Shown: piece after piece, positions 16,741 to 25,287 of the stretch | How positions within the stretch are numbered: position 1 is the first letter of the stretch | Layout of the letters: every line of letters begins with the position of its first letter | Assembly (NCBI RefSeq): GCF_003795145.1 | Contig: NZ_CP027786.1 | Coordinates: forward strand, 310,001 to 374,000 | Source: Tetragenococcus koreensis | GTDB lineage: Bacteria; Bacillota; Bacilli; Lactobacillales; Enterococcaceae | Length of the DNA: 64,000 nt | Reading direction: 5' to 3' | The notes under the pieces: model-generated | The model's database searches: none | What the model was told of the DNA's origin: nothing | Seen by the model: the letters and a program-made list of their open reading frames with translations, nothing else | Program-made: the position numbers and the translations under genes

Positions 16741-16988
16741 ACAATTATATCTCAGGAACCACACAATATCGAAACAAGTTCCAAAGTGCCCTCCGCTCGT
16801 TCAAGAATCACGAGCTGCGCGGAGCTTCGCTCCTTGCCTCGGCGAGCAAAGCTCGCTTTGACAAAGGGAGAAAAGGTAGTGTTGCCTAAAGATTTTATTA
16901 TTTAATGTTATTTATTTTATTTTCAAAGAACCAGAACATTTGCATCAGAAAAGATGCTTATAAATATATTTTACGAGGAGGTAAGAAT

Positions 16989-17366
16989 GTGAGAAAAATT
17001 ATTTTAGTTGGACATGGGGATGGTTGTATTGGAATGAAAAAGTCTGCAGAAATGATCTTGGGCAAGCAGGATCATTTAGCAGCGATTGCCTTAAAAGAAA
17101 GCGAGGGCTTAAACGACTATTTGGAAAAAGTACGAACAACTGTAGATGAGTACATGAAAGACGGTTATGATGGATTACTTTTATTGGCGGATATTAAGGG
17201 AGGTACACCTGGAAATGTGGCAACTTTAGTAGGAAAACAGAAAGATCAAGTTCAAGTTATTGTTGGTTATCACTTGGCTATGATATTAACCGCGTGCACA
17301 AATGATAAAATAAACAGTCAAGAATTGCTGGAAGAAACCAATCAAATGATCCAAAAAGTTATTTAA
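16989..17366 (+). CDS. Mannose-family PTS component IIA
   Basis: 125 residues. The start RKIILVGHGDGCIGMKKSAE is the EIIA-Man fold, with His9 as the phosphorylated residue and the helix ending in EMILG. Later LLLADIKGGTPGNVA is the typical dimer strand. It takes phosphate from HPr and passes it to the IIB encoded next. I chose GTG 16989 because GAGGAGG at 16975-16981 lies seven bases upstream. It is first in an operon IIA-IIB-IIC/IID-nanE-rpiR. An IS110 element ends just upstream and may have replaced the native promoter. Confidence 0.88.
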   Translation: MRKIILVGHGDGCIGMKKSAEMILGKQDHLAAIALKESEGLNDYLEKVRTTVDEYMKDGYDGLLLLADIKGGTPGNVATLVGKQKDQVQVIVGYHLAMILTACTNDKINSQELLEETNQMIQKVI

Positions 17367-17386
17367 AATCAGGAGGAATCTATAAA

Positions 17387-17854
17387 ATGGAAATTGCAAT
17401 TACTAGAATTGATGAAAGATTAATCCATGGACAAGTAGCTTATTCTTGGACAGTCGAATATCAAGTAGATGAAATCGTAGTTGTTGATGATGAGATCGTT
17501 AATGATGATATGCAAAAAATGCTACTTGAAATGGCTGTACCTGAAGGAAAAACGTTAAAAATATTGTCTATAGAACAAGCTGCTGTCTATTTAAAAGGTT
17601 CTGGAAATAAAAAAGTATTCCTTGTGGTAAAAACGCCACAAATCATCTTAGATTTAGATAATAAAGGTGTAAATTTTGATTCTATTAATATTGGTGGAAT
17701 GTACTATAAGGAAGGTAAAGAACAAATTACAAAAACAGTATATATTGACAACGAAGAAAAGCAAATCTTTAAAGAATTAGCGTCGAATGGAATCTCATTG
17801 GATGTTCGAACGTCTCCTAGGGATAAATCATTTGATTTAATATCTAAAATTTAA
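17387..17854 (+). CDS. Mannose-family PTS component IIB
   Basis: 155 residues. ITRIDERLIHGQVAYSW is the hallmark of EIIB of the mannose/sorbose family, with the phosphorylated His14. It receives phosphate from IIA and phosphorylates the sugar held by the IIC/IID pair. The AGGAGGA ribosome site is well placed, 20 bases after the IIA stop. The context with NanE points to N-acetylmannosamine or a related amino sugar as substrate. Confidence 0.9.
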   Translation: MEIAITRIDERLIHGQVAYSWTVEYQVDEIVVVDDEIVNDDMQKMLLEMAVPEGKTLKILSIEQAAVYLKGSGNKKVFLVVKTPQIILDLDNKGVNFDSINIGGMYYKEGKEQITKTVYIDNEEKQIFKELASNGISLDVRTSPRDKSFDLISKI

Positions 17855-17911
17855 ATTGTAAGCGATTTAATTCCTTGATATAAAAGTGAAACAAAGTTAA
17901 GGGGGAGGAAA

Positions 17912-19486
17912 ATGGGACTAACAGCTTCAATCTTATTAAGTGTTTTTGCGGCATTACTAATCACTGAAAACTATGGTTATGGGTTATGGATGGTTAGCCG
18001 CCCAATATTTGCTGGGCCTTTAATCGGCTTGATTTTAGGGGATTTACAAACCGGCTTAACAGTTGGTGCAAGTGTCGAACTGATGTTTATGGGCGTTCTT
18101 CCTATTGGTGGTTCAGTACCGCCAAACGCACAAATCGCTGGTATTATTGGGACGATTTACGCTATTGAAGCAAACTCAACTTCTTTAGGTATTTCTTTAG
18201 CTTTACCTATTGGAATATTGGCCCAGTTTTTAATTATGCTCGCTTGGAATATTAATATTTATTTGGTTCATAAAGCAGATAAATCAATTAAAGAAGGTAA
18301 TACTAGAAAAATGGAAGGATTACATTTAGCAGGTATTTTAGTATTTTTCTTGGTCTTTTTCGTTTCTTCATTTTTGGCTATTTATTTTGGTAGCGGTTTT
18401 GTGAGTAGTATTAATGAAGCTTTACCAAATTGGATTTCAGGTGGTTTAGAAATTGCTTCTGGTTTACTTCCAGCTATTGGGATGGCAATGTTACTTAAGA
18501 TGATGGACTTTAAAAAATATTGGTCCTTTTTTTTAATTGGTTTTGTTCTATCAGTTTACTTAGAATTAGACGTTTTGGCAGTATCATTATTAGGTTTGGG
18601 AATTGCAGCAGGTATTTCCGCGATTAAAAACCGCTCTGATGATGATTCATTAACGCCTGATCAAGAAGAAGATGGCAATGAAGAAAAACTGATCCATAAG
18701 AAAGATCTATGGAATATGTATGGACGTTCTTTTTTTACAATGGCTACTATTAACTATGAAAGATATATTAGTTTAGGTTTTGACTATGCAATGGTTCCTA
18801 TATTAAAACGTTTATATGCAGATAAAGAGGAATATGTTGATGCCTTAAGACGGCATAATGAATTTTTCAATTGTCATCCTTATACGGCCAATATCGTTTT
18901 AGGTGTTTCAGCTGCTTTGGAAGAGCAAAAAGCAAAGGGAAGCGCTATTACTGATGAAACAATTGCTTCCACAAAAACGGCATTAATGGGCCCTTTGTCA
19001 GGGATAGGAGATTCAGTTTTTAAAGCAACATTTATGACAATATTTGCTGCGATCGGGGCAGGGTTGGCGCTGAACGGTAATATTTTGGGTCCTGTTGTTT
19101 TCATTGTTCCCAATGTACTATTAAATGTCATTTCACGCTATTTGGGGATTTTTTGGGGCTATAAATTTGGTGTTAAATTAATTGCCAAAATGAAAAACTC
19201 AGATTTGATCCAAAATTTTGTTCAAGGCGCAACTATTGTAGGGATGATGGTTACAGGATCTATGGTTGTTAACTTTGTTCAAATTGAACTTACAGCAGAA
19301 TGGGTTAGTGCGGGAAAAGAGATAGTATTACAAGATTTACTAGAACAAATTTTCCCTAGCTTATTACCTTTAATTATTACCCTACTATTCTATCAATCAT
19401 TAGTTAAAAATAAAAAAGCAATCTATTGGTTGATGTTGGTTTGCTTTGTTATTGGTTTAGCAGGTAAATTTTTCGGAATTCTATGA
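17912..19486 (+). CDS. Mannose-family PTS IIC-IID fusion protein
   Basis: 524 residues. Residues 1 to about 235 are EIIC (sorbose/mannose type): LDTGL-like membrane segment LGDLQTGLTVGASVELMFMG and GGSVPPNAQIAGIIGTIYA. After a charged linker (about 238-262, DDDSLTPDQEEDGNEEK), residues 265-524 are EIID: DLWNMYGRSFFTMATINYE, FNCHPYTANIVLGVSAALEEQ, MGPLSGIGDSVF and a terminal membrane segment. In most species these are two genes. One uninterrupted frame here joins them, which should fix a 1:1 ratio of the two membrane subunits. The protein forms the sugar channel. Confidence 0.92.
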   Translation: MGLTASILLSVFAALLITENYGYGLWMVSRPIFAGPLIGLILGDLQTGLTVGASVELMFMGVLPIGGSVPPNAQIAGIIGTIYAIEANSTSLGISLALPIGILAQFLIMLAWNINIYLVHKADKSIKEGNTRKMEGLHLAGILVFFLVFFVSSFLAIYFGSGFVSSINEALPNWISGGLEIASGLLPAIGMAMLLKMMDFKKYWSFFLIGFVLSVYLELDVLAVSLLGLGIAAGISAIKNRSDDDSLTPDQEEDGNEEKLIHKKDLWNMYGRSFFTMATINYERYISLGFDYAMVPILKRLYADKEEYVDALRRHNEFFNCHPYTANIVLGVSAALEEQKAKGSAITDETIASTKTALMGPLSGIGDSVFKATFMTIFAAIGAGLALNGNILGPVVFIVPNVLLNVISRYLGIFWGYKFGVKLIAKMKNSDLIQNFVQGATIVGMMVTGSMVVNFVQIELTAEWVSAGKEIVLQDLLEQIFPSLLPLIITLLFYQSLVKNKKAIYWLMLVCFVIGLAGKFFGIL

Positions 19487-19499
19487 GGGAGATATATTT

Positions 19500-20192
19500 A
19501 TGTCACAAAATAATGTACTGGAAAAAATTAAAGGTGGCTTGATTGTGTCTTGTCAAGCGCGTAAAGGTTGGCCAATGTATGGTACGGAAATTATGGTAGC
19601 TTTTGCAAAAGCAGCAGAACAAGGCGGTGCATGCGGAATACGTGCAACTGAACCTCAAAATATTAAAGCGATTAAAAATGAAGTTGATCTACCAATGATT
19701 GGAATTTTTAAACAATGGTATGATGGCTATGAAGTTTATATTACACCTACTTATGAGAGTGCTGCTGCTATAGCAGCAGCAGGCGCTGATATAGTCGCTA
19801 TGGATGGGACACAAAGAAATCGACCAAACGGTGAAGCACTAGATGAGATAATTAAGAAGATCCATAAAAATTATCCAACTGTTTTAGTCATGGCTGATTG
19901 CGATAACCTTGAAAATGGAAAATATGCCCAAGAATGTGGCGCAGATATTGTTTCCACGACAATGGCAGGTTATACTAAATCTACAAGAAATCAACAATCT
20001 TTTAATCCAGATTTAGTTAAGGAAATGAAAGAAAAACTAACGATTCCTATTATTGCGGAAGGTCATATTAGTGACGTAGAAGAATTGTATACTGCCTATA
20101 AAAGTGGTGCAGATTCTGTGGTGATAGGAACAGCTATAACAAGGCCGGAAATTATTACCAAAAAACTAGTGGAATCACTATTGGAGGAATAG
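19500..20192 (+). CDS. nanE: N-acylglucosamine-6-phosphate 2-epimerase
   Basis: 230 residues of the NanE family: a TIM barrel starting GGLIVSCQARKGWPMYG, then ACGIRATEPQNIKAIK, GIFKQWYDGYEVYITPT with the catalytic lysine, ADIVAMDGTQRNRP, ADCDNLENG and IIAEGHIS. The enzyme converts ManNAc-6-phosphate to GlcNAc-6-phosphate. Placement right after a mannose-type PTS implies that the PTS imports ManNAc as its 6-phosphate. NagA and NagB must lie elsewhere, since no deacetylase or deaminase is in the window. Co-transcribed with the PTS, 13 bases after it. Confidence 0.93.
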   Translation: MSQNNVLEKIKGGLIVSCQARKGWPMYGTEIMVAFAKAAEQGGACGIRATEPQNIKAIKNEVDLPMIGIFKQWYDGYEVYITPTYESAAAIAAAGADIVAMDGTQRNRPNGEALDEIIKKIHKNYPTVLVMADCDNLENGKYAQECGADIVSTTMAGYTKSTRNQQSFNPDLVKEMKEKLTIPIIAEGHISDVEELYTAYKSGADSVVIGTAITRPEIITKKLVESLLEE

Positions 20193-20194
20193 AT

Positions 20195-21046
20195 TTGTCT
20201 TTAACAGAAAATCTGAAATTACAAAATGATTTTACAGAAATTGAACAAAAAATTGCCGATTATGCGCTGAATAACATGAAAAAAGTGTCGCGCATGACCA
20301 TTAAAGAATTTGCGACGGCGGCTGACGTTAGTGAGGCAAGTGTGGTTCGTTTCTGTAAGAATATAGGAGTTAAAGGTTTTCGTGAATTCAAATTAGTTCT
20401 TAATCAAGAATTAGTATTAGAAGGTAAGAATAGTAGTTTTAATATTGTAGAAAAAAATAAGAAAGAAGAACTAACCACACAAGACGTTCTATTTAATACA
20501 CTTGAGTTGGATCGCTTAGCCGTAGACCAATTATTTAATACACTGGATACGAAAAGTGTTGAACAAGCAGTAAATAACATTGCTAAGAGTAATATAGTTG
20601 TTGTGTATGGCGCTGGTGCTTCTTCAATGGTTGCAGAGGATCTGACCCATAAGTTTACTAAACTAGGACTATCGACTTTTTTTAATCGTGATTTTCATTA
20701 CATGTTATCAATTGTGCTGAACATGCAAGAAGGCGATACGTTTATTGCAATTTCAACCACAGGTCTAACACAAGAAGTATTAGAATTATCAGAACTGGCA
20801 AAAAAGAGGAAAGGAACAGTTATTTCGATAACAACTTTACAAAAGTCAAAATTAGCTAAACAGTCAGATGTATTATTAAGTACACCTGTTTTAGAAGAAT
20901 ACTTTCGTGTGGCTAACTTAGCTACGAGAATTTCTCAGTTAGTAGTTGTTGATATATTATATATGAATCTCTATGAAAAGTTTGATAAAGAAGTTACGCC
21001 TAAGCTTTTTGAACTTCGTGATGCAGTAAAAAAATATCGAAATTAA
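20195..21046 (+). CDS. RpiR-family transcriptional regulator
   Basis: 283 residues: N-terminal HTH_6 (FTEIEQKIADYAL, MTIKEFATAADVSEASVVRF) and a C-terminal SIS sugar-phosphate-binding domain (VYGAGASSMVAEDLTHKF, FIAISTTGLTQEVLEL). The start is TTG at 20195, with GGAGG overlapping the end of nanE. This is tight translational coupling at the operon end. Its likely job is to control the operon in response to ManNAc-6P or GlcNAc-6P, as NanR-type RpiR proteins do. A terminator follows at 21106. Confidence 0.88.
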   Translation: MSLTENLKLQNDFTEIEQKIADYALNNMKKVSRMTIKEFATAADVSEASVVRFCKNIGVKGFREFKLVLNQELVLEGKNSSFNIVEKNKKEELTTQDVLFNTLELDRLAVDQLFNTLDTKSVEQAVNNIAKSNIVVVYGAGASSMVAEDLTHKFTKLGLSTFFNRDFHYMLSIVLNMQEGDTFIAISTTGLTQEVLELSELAKKRKGTVISITTLQKSKLAKQSDVLLSTPVLEEYFRVANLATRISQLVVVDILYMNLYEKFDKEVTPKLFELRDAVKKYRN

Positions 21047-21105
21047 AACTCGCAAAAGGGTTTACATTCAGTATTTATATAAAAATATGGCACAAACAAT
21101 AGATT

Positions 21106-21141
21106 GCACGCAAGGGAATAATTTTTCTTGCGTGCTTTTTA
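21106..21141 (+). terminator. Terminator of the PTS-nanE-rpiR operon
   Basis: GCACGCAAG (21106-21114) pairs with CTTGCGTGC (21127-21135), followed by five T residues. Confidence 0.85.
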
Positions 21142-21259
21142 ACGTGTATTTCTAAAATAAATGTGGAGGAGATACGAACTCAAAATGTAGTAGAAAACAG
21201 AAAAAGTATGGTTAGGTTAACTACAACAAGAATGAAATAGCTTAGCAATTAAAGAACGT

Positions 21260-22243
21260 TTAAACAGTCTTGCCATTTGAAACTTTAACGGGCAACTTAT
21301 ACATATCTTCTAAAAGTATATCTGGTTGTGTAATTCGTTGTATTAGTAAATCGACTAATAAGTCAGTGAAGTCTTGAATGGGTTGAGCAATTGTTGTTAA
21401 ATCTGGGAAGTAACTTTGCATAAATTGTGTGCCATCATACCCAATAACCTTTAATTGTTTTGGTATATCAATACCTAGTTCACGACAGTTATTAATAACC
21501 AAAGTAGCGGTTAAATCATCTGTACAAAATAAACTATCCATATCTCGTTTTTCTAAAATTTGTTTGATTTTCATATTTTTTAAAGTTAAAGAGTTTTCAA
21601 ACGGTGCAAAACGAAAGATCGTGGGTGTGAGTCCAACTTCCTCTAAAAACGCAAGATAGCCGTTTAAACGTTCATTGGTCGGGGAATCTGACACATTGCT
21701 ACCAGCTATAATACCAATTCTTTTTCCGCCATTTTTATAGAGTGTTTCTGTTGCCAAGTATCCACCTTGATAATTGTCACTACCTACAATAGGAATCCCT
21801 TCGGCTAAGTAACGGTCGAATGAAATAATTGGTAACTCGATCGTTTCATACTCTTTAATCCCTAAATTATGAGCGCCAGCAATGATTCCGTCCACTTTAT
21901 TTGCGGCCAACATTTTAAGATAGCTGCGTTCTTTTTCCTTATTTTGAGCACTGTTACAAAGAATAGTTTTATAGCCATGTTCAAATAATTTGGTTTCTAA
22001 TTGTTCGACGAGTTCAGCAAAAAAAGGATGGGCAATTGTTGGAAAGATTAATCCAACTAATTGTGTATTCTTTCCCTGCAATGAACGTGCTAAAGAATTG
22101 GGTTGATAATTTAACTCGCCCATTGCGGCCTGTACTTTATCAATGGTTTTTTGACTTAGAGAGCCATAGTTGTTAATTACTCGCGAAACTGTAGTTGGAG
22201 ATACACCTGCTTTTTTGGCTACATCTGTGAGCTTGATAGACAT
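21260..22243 (-). CDS. LacI-family transcriptional regulator
   Basis: 327 residues. N-terminal HTH IKLTDVAKKAGVSPTTVSRV, hinge YQPNSLARSLQGKN, then the effector domain (LVGLIFPTIAHPFFAELVEQL, DGIIAGAHN, DSLFCTDDLTATLVINN). It diverges from the alpha-glucoside-type PTS gene across a 486-base spacer. That spacer holds a 22-bp imperfect palindrome, which makes this the probable local repressor for a maltose- or sucrose-like sugar. The ribosome site GAAGGAGG lies directly before the ATG. Confidence 0.9.
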   Translation of the reverse strand: MSIKLTDVAKKAGVSPTTVSRVINNYGSLSQKTIDKVQAAMGELNYQPNSLARSLQGKNTQLVGLIFPTIAHPFFAELVEQLETKLFEHGYKTILCNSAQNKEKERSYLKMLAANKVDGIIAGAHNLGIKEYETIELPIISFDRYLAEGIPIVGSDNYQGGYLATETLYKNGGKRIGIIAGSNVSDSPTNERLNGYLAFLEEVGLTPTIFRFAPFENSLTLKNMKIKQILEKRDMDSLFCTDDLTATLVINNCRELGIDIPKQLKVIGYDGTQFMQSYFPDLTTIAQPIQDFTDLLVDLLIQRITQPDILLEDMYKLPVKVSNGKTV

Positions 22244-22363
22244 TTTTTAACCTCCTTCAATTATTAAATGGGATGATAGTGGAGAATGGTTTCTTATACA
22301 ACGGTCAATAATTAGTAGAATTTCATTGTTTTATTTTCATTTAAAGATAGTCCAGTTTTAAGC

Positions 22364-22405
22364 AAATGTCAAACGTATGACATTTTAAAACATTTGACGT
22401 GTCAA
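22364..22405. promoter_or_regulatory. Operator pair between the LacI gene and the PTS IICB gene
   Basis: 22364-22385 is a 22-bp imperfect palindrome with arms AAATGTCA and TGACATTT around a central ACGT. Just downstream, 22394-22405 is TTGACGTGTCAA, a near palindrome with a similar TGAC/GTCA core. The pair lies in the divergent spacer and suits two dimers of the LacI-type protein. Confidence 0.7.
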
Positions 22406-22442
22406 CATTCCTCTTATATTTAACTTTTTTATTACTGAACGA

Positions 22443-22490
22443 TTGACATCTTTATAGGGGTATAGTATAAATGTATAAAGCGTTTTCGAT
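22443..22490 (+). promoter_or_regulatory. Promoter with a cre site for the PTS IICB gene
   Basis: TTGACA (22443-22448), a 17-base spacer and TATAAA (22466-22471) form a strong promoter. AAAGCGTTTTCGAT (22477-22490) is the reverse complement of a cre-like site and covers the expected start point, so CcpA repression is likely. The transcript would have a leader of about 250 bases before the PTS gene. I see no clear riboswitch in it. Confidence 0.75.
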
Positions 22491-22729
22491 TTGTTGGGAA
22501 TGTAAAATGAAATTTATAGGCACATAGAATGTGTATTTTTATTAAGCAGAGAAATTGAGGTGATAACCAATTACATTGTCGCTAATTATAAGTTTGTCGA
22601 TAGCATAAGTCATAAAGTAGTTTAGAAAACTCGGACTATTATTATAATTAATTTTGAATGAGCAATTGTTCATAGCATCAAAAATAAATTATTAGGGTTT
22701 AAGGTTGAGTAAAAAGGAGAAGAATAAAA

Positions 22730-24346
22730 ATGATGCAAAAGGTACAGCGTTTTGGGGGAGCGATGATCGCTCCAGTTTTGTTATTTGCTTTTAATAGTAT
22801 TGTGTTAGCGTTTGCTATTGTATTTCAAGATCCTGAAATTATGGGCGGATTAGCAGCTGAAGGAACTTTTTGGACAGACATTTGGTCTGTGATTGAAGCT
22901 GGTGGTTGGGTTGTATTTGACCACATGGAATTATTATTTGTTATAGGATTGCCGATAGGGCTGGCTAAAAAAGCGAATGCACGAGCAGCTTTAGAAGCTT
23001 TTATCATTTACATGACATGGAATACATTTATCAATGCAATATTACAAATTTGGGATTTTGGTGTTGAACTTGGTAGTACAGAAGAAGTTCTCGGTGTAAA
23101 AGCTATTGGTGGTGTCGAAACTCTAGATACAAACATTATCGGAGCTTTGTTAATTTCTGGAATGGTTATCTGGTTGCACAACAAATTTTATGATACAGCA
23201 CTTCCTGAATGGATCGGAATTTTCTCAGGATCTGCATTTGTTGTTATTATTGGATTTATAGTTACTTTACCTTTAGCATTTTTAACAGCATGGTTGTGGC
23301 CAATGTTACAAGGATATATGTTCCAGTTGCAAGATTTAATTGCAGGTAGTGGTACAGCAGGTGTAGGAGCTTTTGTTTTCTTAGAAAGAATTCTGATTCC
23401 AACTGGGCTTCATCATTTTATTGCTCAACCATTCAAATATGGGCCAGCCGTTGTTGATGGCGGATTAACAAACTTTTGGTTTGAAAACTTAGCTGATATT
23501 TCTGCTTACAATGGGACCTTAAGAGATCTTGTTCCACAAGCTGGCTTTGGTTTGAATAGTATGCCTAAGGTGTTTGCTCCAATTGGAATTGGTGCAGCTT
23601 TTATTGCAACAGCGAAGCCAGAGCAACGGAAAAAGACAATTGCTCTAGTTCTTCCGACAGCTGTAACAGCTGTTTTAACTGGAATTACGGAGCCATTTGA
23701 ATTTACCTTCTTATTCTTGGCGCCACAGCTGTATGTTGTGTATTCATTACTTGCTGCAGCGATGGCCATGACGGTTTATGCTCTGGGTGTCTCGCTTGTA
23801 TTAGGGGGAGGTTTGATTTCCTTTTTCCCAAGGTTTATTATACCATTATCAACGAACCATATGGATGCGATCATTATCTTCTTTATTGTGGGACTGGCAT
23901 TCTCGGCGCTTTATTTCTTGATCTTCCGTTGGTCAATATTGAAATTTAATATTAAAACACCAGGTCGAGATGATACAGGAGAAGTTAAGTTACACACTAA
24001 AAAAGATTACAAGAGCAAAAAAGCCGGTGAAGCTGGTAATGATAATGGCGCAAGTACTAGCGGAACTTCACCTGTAAGACAAAGTACGAATCCTAATGCG
24101 CAAAAAGCGGGTCACTTTTTAGAAGGTCTGGGCGGCATAGAAAACGTAACAGATATTAATAATTGTGCAACACGACTTCGCGTAAAAGTTGCTGATGAAA
24201 GCAAAATTTTGGACGATGACTTTTTTAAAAGCGGTGGTGCGCATGGAATCGTTCGTAACGGAACTGCTATTCAAGTAATTGTAGGCTTAGATGTGCCAAA
24301 AGTAAGAGATTTCTTTGAAGAAATCGTTGAAGATGAAAGCAAATAA
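22730..24346 (+). CDS. Alpha-glucoside-type PTS transporter IICB
   Basis: 538 residues. Residues 1-420 are an EIIC of the glucose superfamily, maltose/alpha-glucoside branch: FGGAMIAPVLLFAFNSIV, GLHHFIAQPFKYGP and TGITEPFEFTFLFLAPQLY. After a Ser/Thr/Gly-rich linker, residues 455-538 are EIIB with the phosphocysteine motif DINNCATRLRVKV. It would import a disaccharide such as maltose, isomaltose or trehalose as a phosphate. No phospho-glycosidase and no IIA domain are nearby, so both must be supplied elsewhere. The following gene is a phosphoesterase. Regulated by the operator and cre site upstream. Confidence 0.9.
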   Translation: MMQKVQRFGGAMIAPVLLFAFNSIVLAFAIVFQDPEIMGGLAAEGTFWTDIWSVIEAGGWVVFDHMELLFVIGLPIGLAKKANARAALEAFIIYMTWNTFINAILQIWDFGVELGSTEEVLGVKAIGGVETLDTNIIGALLISGMVIWLHNKFYDTALPEWIGIFSGSAFVVIIGFIVTLPLAFLTAWLWPMLQGYMFQLQDLIAGSGTAGVGAFVFLERILIPTGLHHFIAQPFKYGPAVVDGGLTNFWFENLADISAYNGTLRDLVPQAGFGLNSMPKVFAPIGIGAAFIATAKPEQRKKTIALVLPTAVTAVLTGITEPFEFTFLFLAPQLYVVYSLLAAAMAMTVYALGVSLVLGGGLISFFPRFIIPLSTNHMDAIIIFFIVGLAFSALYFLIFRWSILKFNIKTPGRDDTGEVKLHTKKDYKSKKAGEAGNDNGASTSGTSPVRQSTNPNAQKAGHFLEGLGGIENVTDINNCATRLRVKVADESKILDDDFFKSGGAHGIVRNGTAIQVIVGLDVPKVRDFFEEIVEDESK

Positions 24347-24372
24347 AATGATTAGGTTGTTAGAGGTGCAAT

Positions 24373-25101
24373 ATGAAAATACTTTTGATATCAGACATTC
24401 ATAGCAATGCTGTGTCTTTACGTAAAATTTTAGAGAAAGAAAAAGATGTGGATAAAATTCTATGTGCAGGTGACCATGTAGATTATGGACTTTACCCTAA
24501 AGAAGTTCTGGAATTGGTTAAAGACTATAATATTACAAGTGTCAGAGGAAACCACGATGATCATATGATCAAAATTTGGGAACAAATAGAACAAGGTGTG
24601 GAGCAAGATGAATTTAAATGGATCCATCATAACGCAGATATTTTAGGTAAAGAGGATATCGATTATCTAAAAGCACTGCCTAAAACGATCTCATTTGACT
24701 TAGGTAATATTGGATATGTGCTTCAGCACCAGTGGAAAGAAAATTCATATGAAACCATTCAAAGCCAATATCACTTTGACCAGTTTTGGAAAGAACATTA
24801 TACCGGAGAATTGCAAGGAGACTTTGAAAAAAGAATTATTTTTGGTCATACTCATAGACAAGGGATACATTACGTGACAAGTGACAAGCTTTGGTTGAAT
24901 CCGGGAAGTGTTTCTTACAGAAGACCAGATGACCCTACGAAGGATGCTCATTATATGGTATTAGAAGACGAAAAGATTATATTTAAACAATTACCTTATG
25001 AAAAAGCTGAGTTAATGAACGAAGTAAATAAGTGGCAAGGAATCATTAAACAAAAAGATATGGACGTCGCTTTGTTCTTCTTTGGGGAAGATGAGAGTTA
25101 A
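24373..25101 (+). CDS. Calcineurin-like metallophosphoesterase (YfcE/MJ0936 type)
   Basis: 242 residues with all metal motifs: ISDIHSN (D-x-H), CAGDHVDYG (G-D-x-x-x), VRGNHDD (G-N-H-D/E), a histidine in LQHQW and FGHTHRQG. The short single-domain form is that of YfcE-like cytosolic phosphodiesterases and phosphatases. It lies 27 bases after the PTS gene with a GAGGTG ribosome site, so it is probably co-transcribed. It could remove phosphate from an imported sugar phosphate, but that is speculation from position only. Confidence 0.87.
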   Translation: MKILLISDIHSNAVSLRKILEKEKDVDKILCAGDHVDYGLYPKEVLELVKDYNITSVRGNHDDHMIKIWEQIEQGVEQDEFKWIHHNADILGKEDIDYLKALPKTISFDLGNIGYVLQHQWKENSYETIQSQYHFDQFWKEHYTGELQGDFEKRIIFGHTHRQGIHYVTSDKLWLNPGSVSYRRPDDPTKDAHYMVLEDEKIIFKQLPYEKAELMNEVNKWQGIIKQKDMDVALFFFGEDES

Positions 25102-25147
25102 GTTATTTTGTGAGGCTATAATTTAATATCTAGTAGAAGGTTTAATT

Positions 25148-25197
25148 AAAAGGGTTATGTTGCATTTTTAACGATGCGACATAACCTTTTTAATTGG
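25148..25197 (+). terminator. Terminator after the metallophosphoesterase
   Basis: AAAAGGGTTATGTTGCAT and ATGCGACATAACCTTTTT form a long near-perfect stem with an eight-base loop, followed by more T residues. Confidence 0.85.
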
Positions 25198-25287
25198 TTT
25201 TTCGTTGTATTACAGCGTAAGTTTGGATATAATTAGAATAAAAAATGATGAAGTTATTTTTTTGTGTAAAATTTTAGGAGGAATTAC

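Noticed and set aside
16471-16764. N-terminal 98-residue extension of the IS110 transposase
   Set aside because: The extension is not protein-like, while GTG 16470 has AAGGAGG and starts the conserved RuvC-like domain directly.
16684-16905. A 73-codon plus-strand frame at the IS110 left end
   Set aside because: It lies in the non-coding left end of the element, antisense to the likely bridge RNA, with no ribosome site at a sensible distance and no family features.
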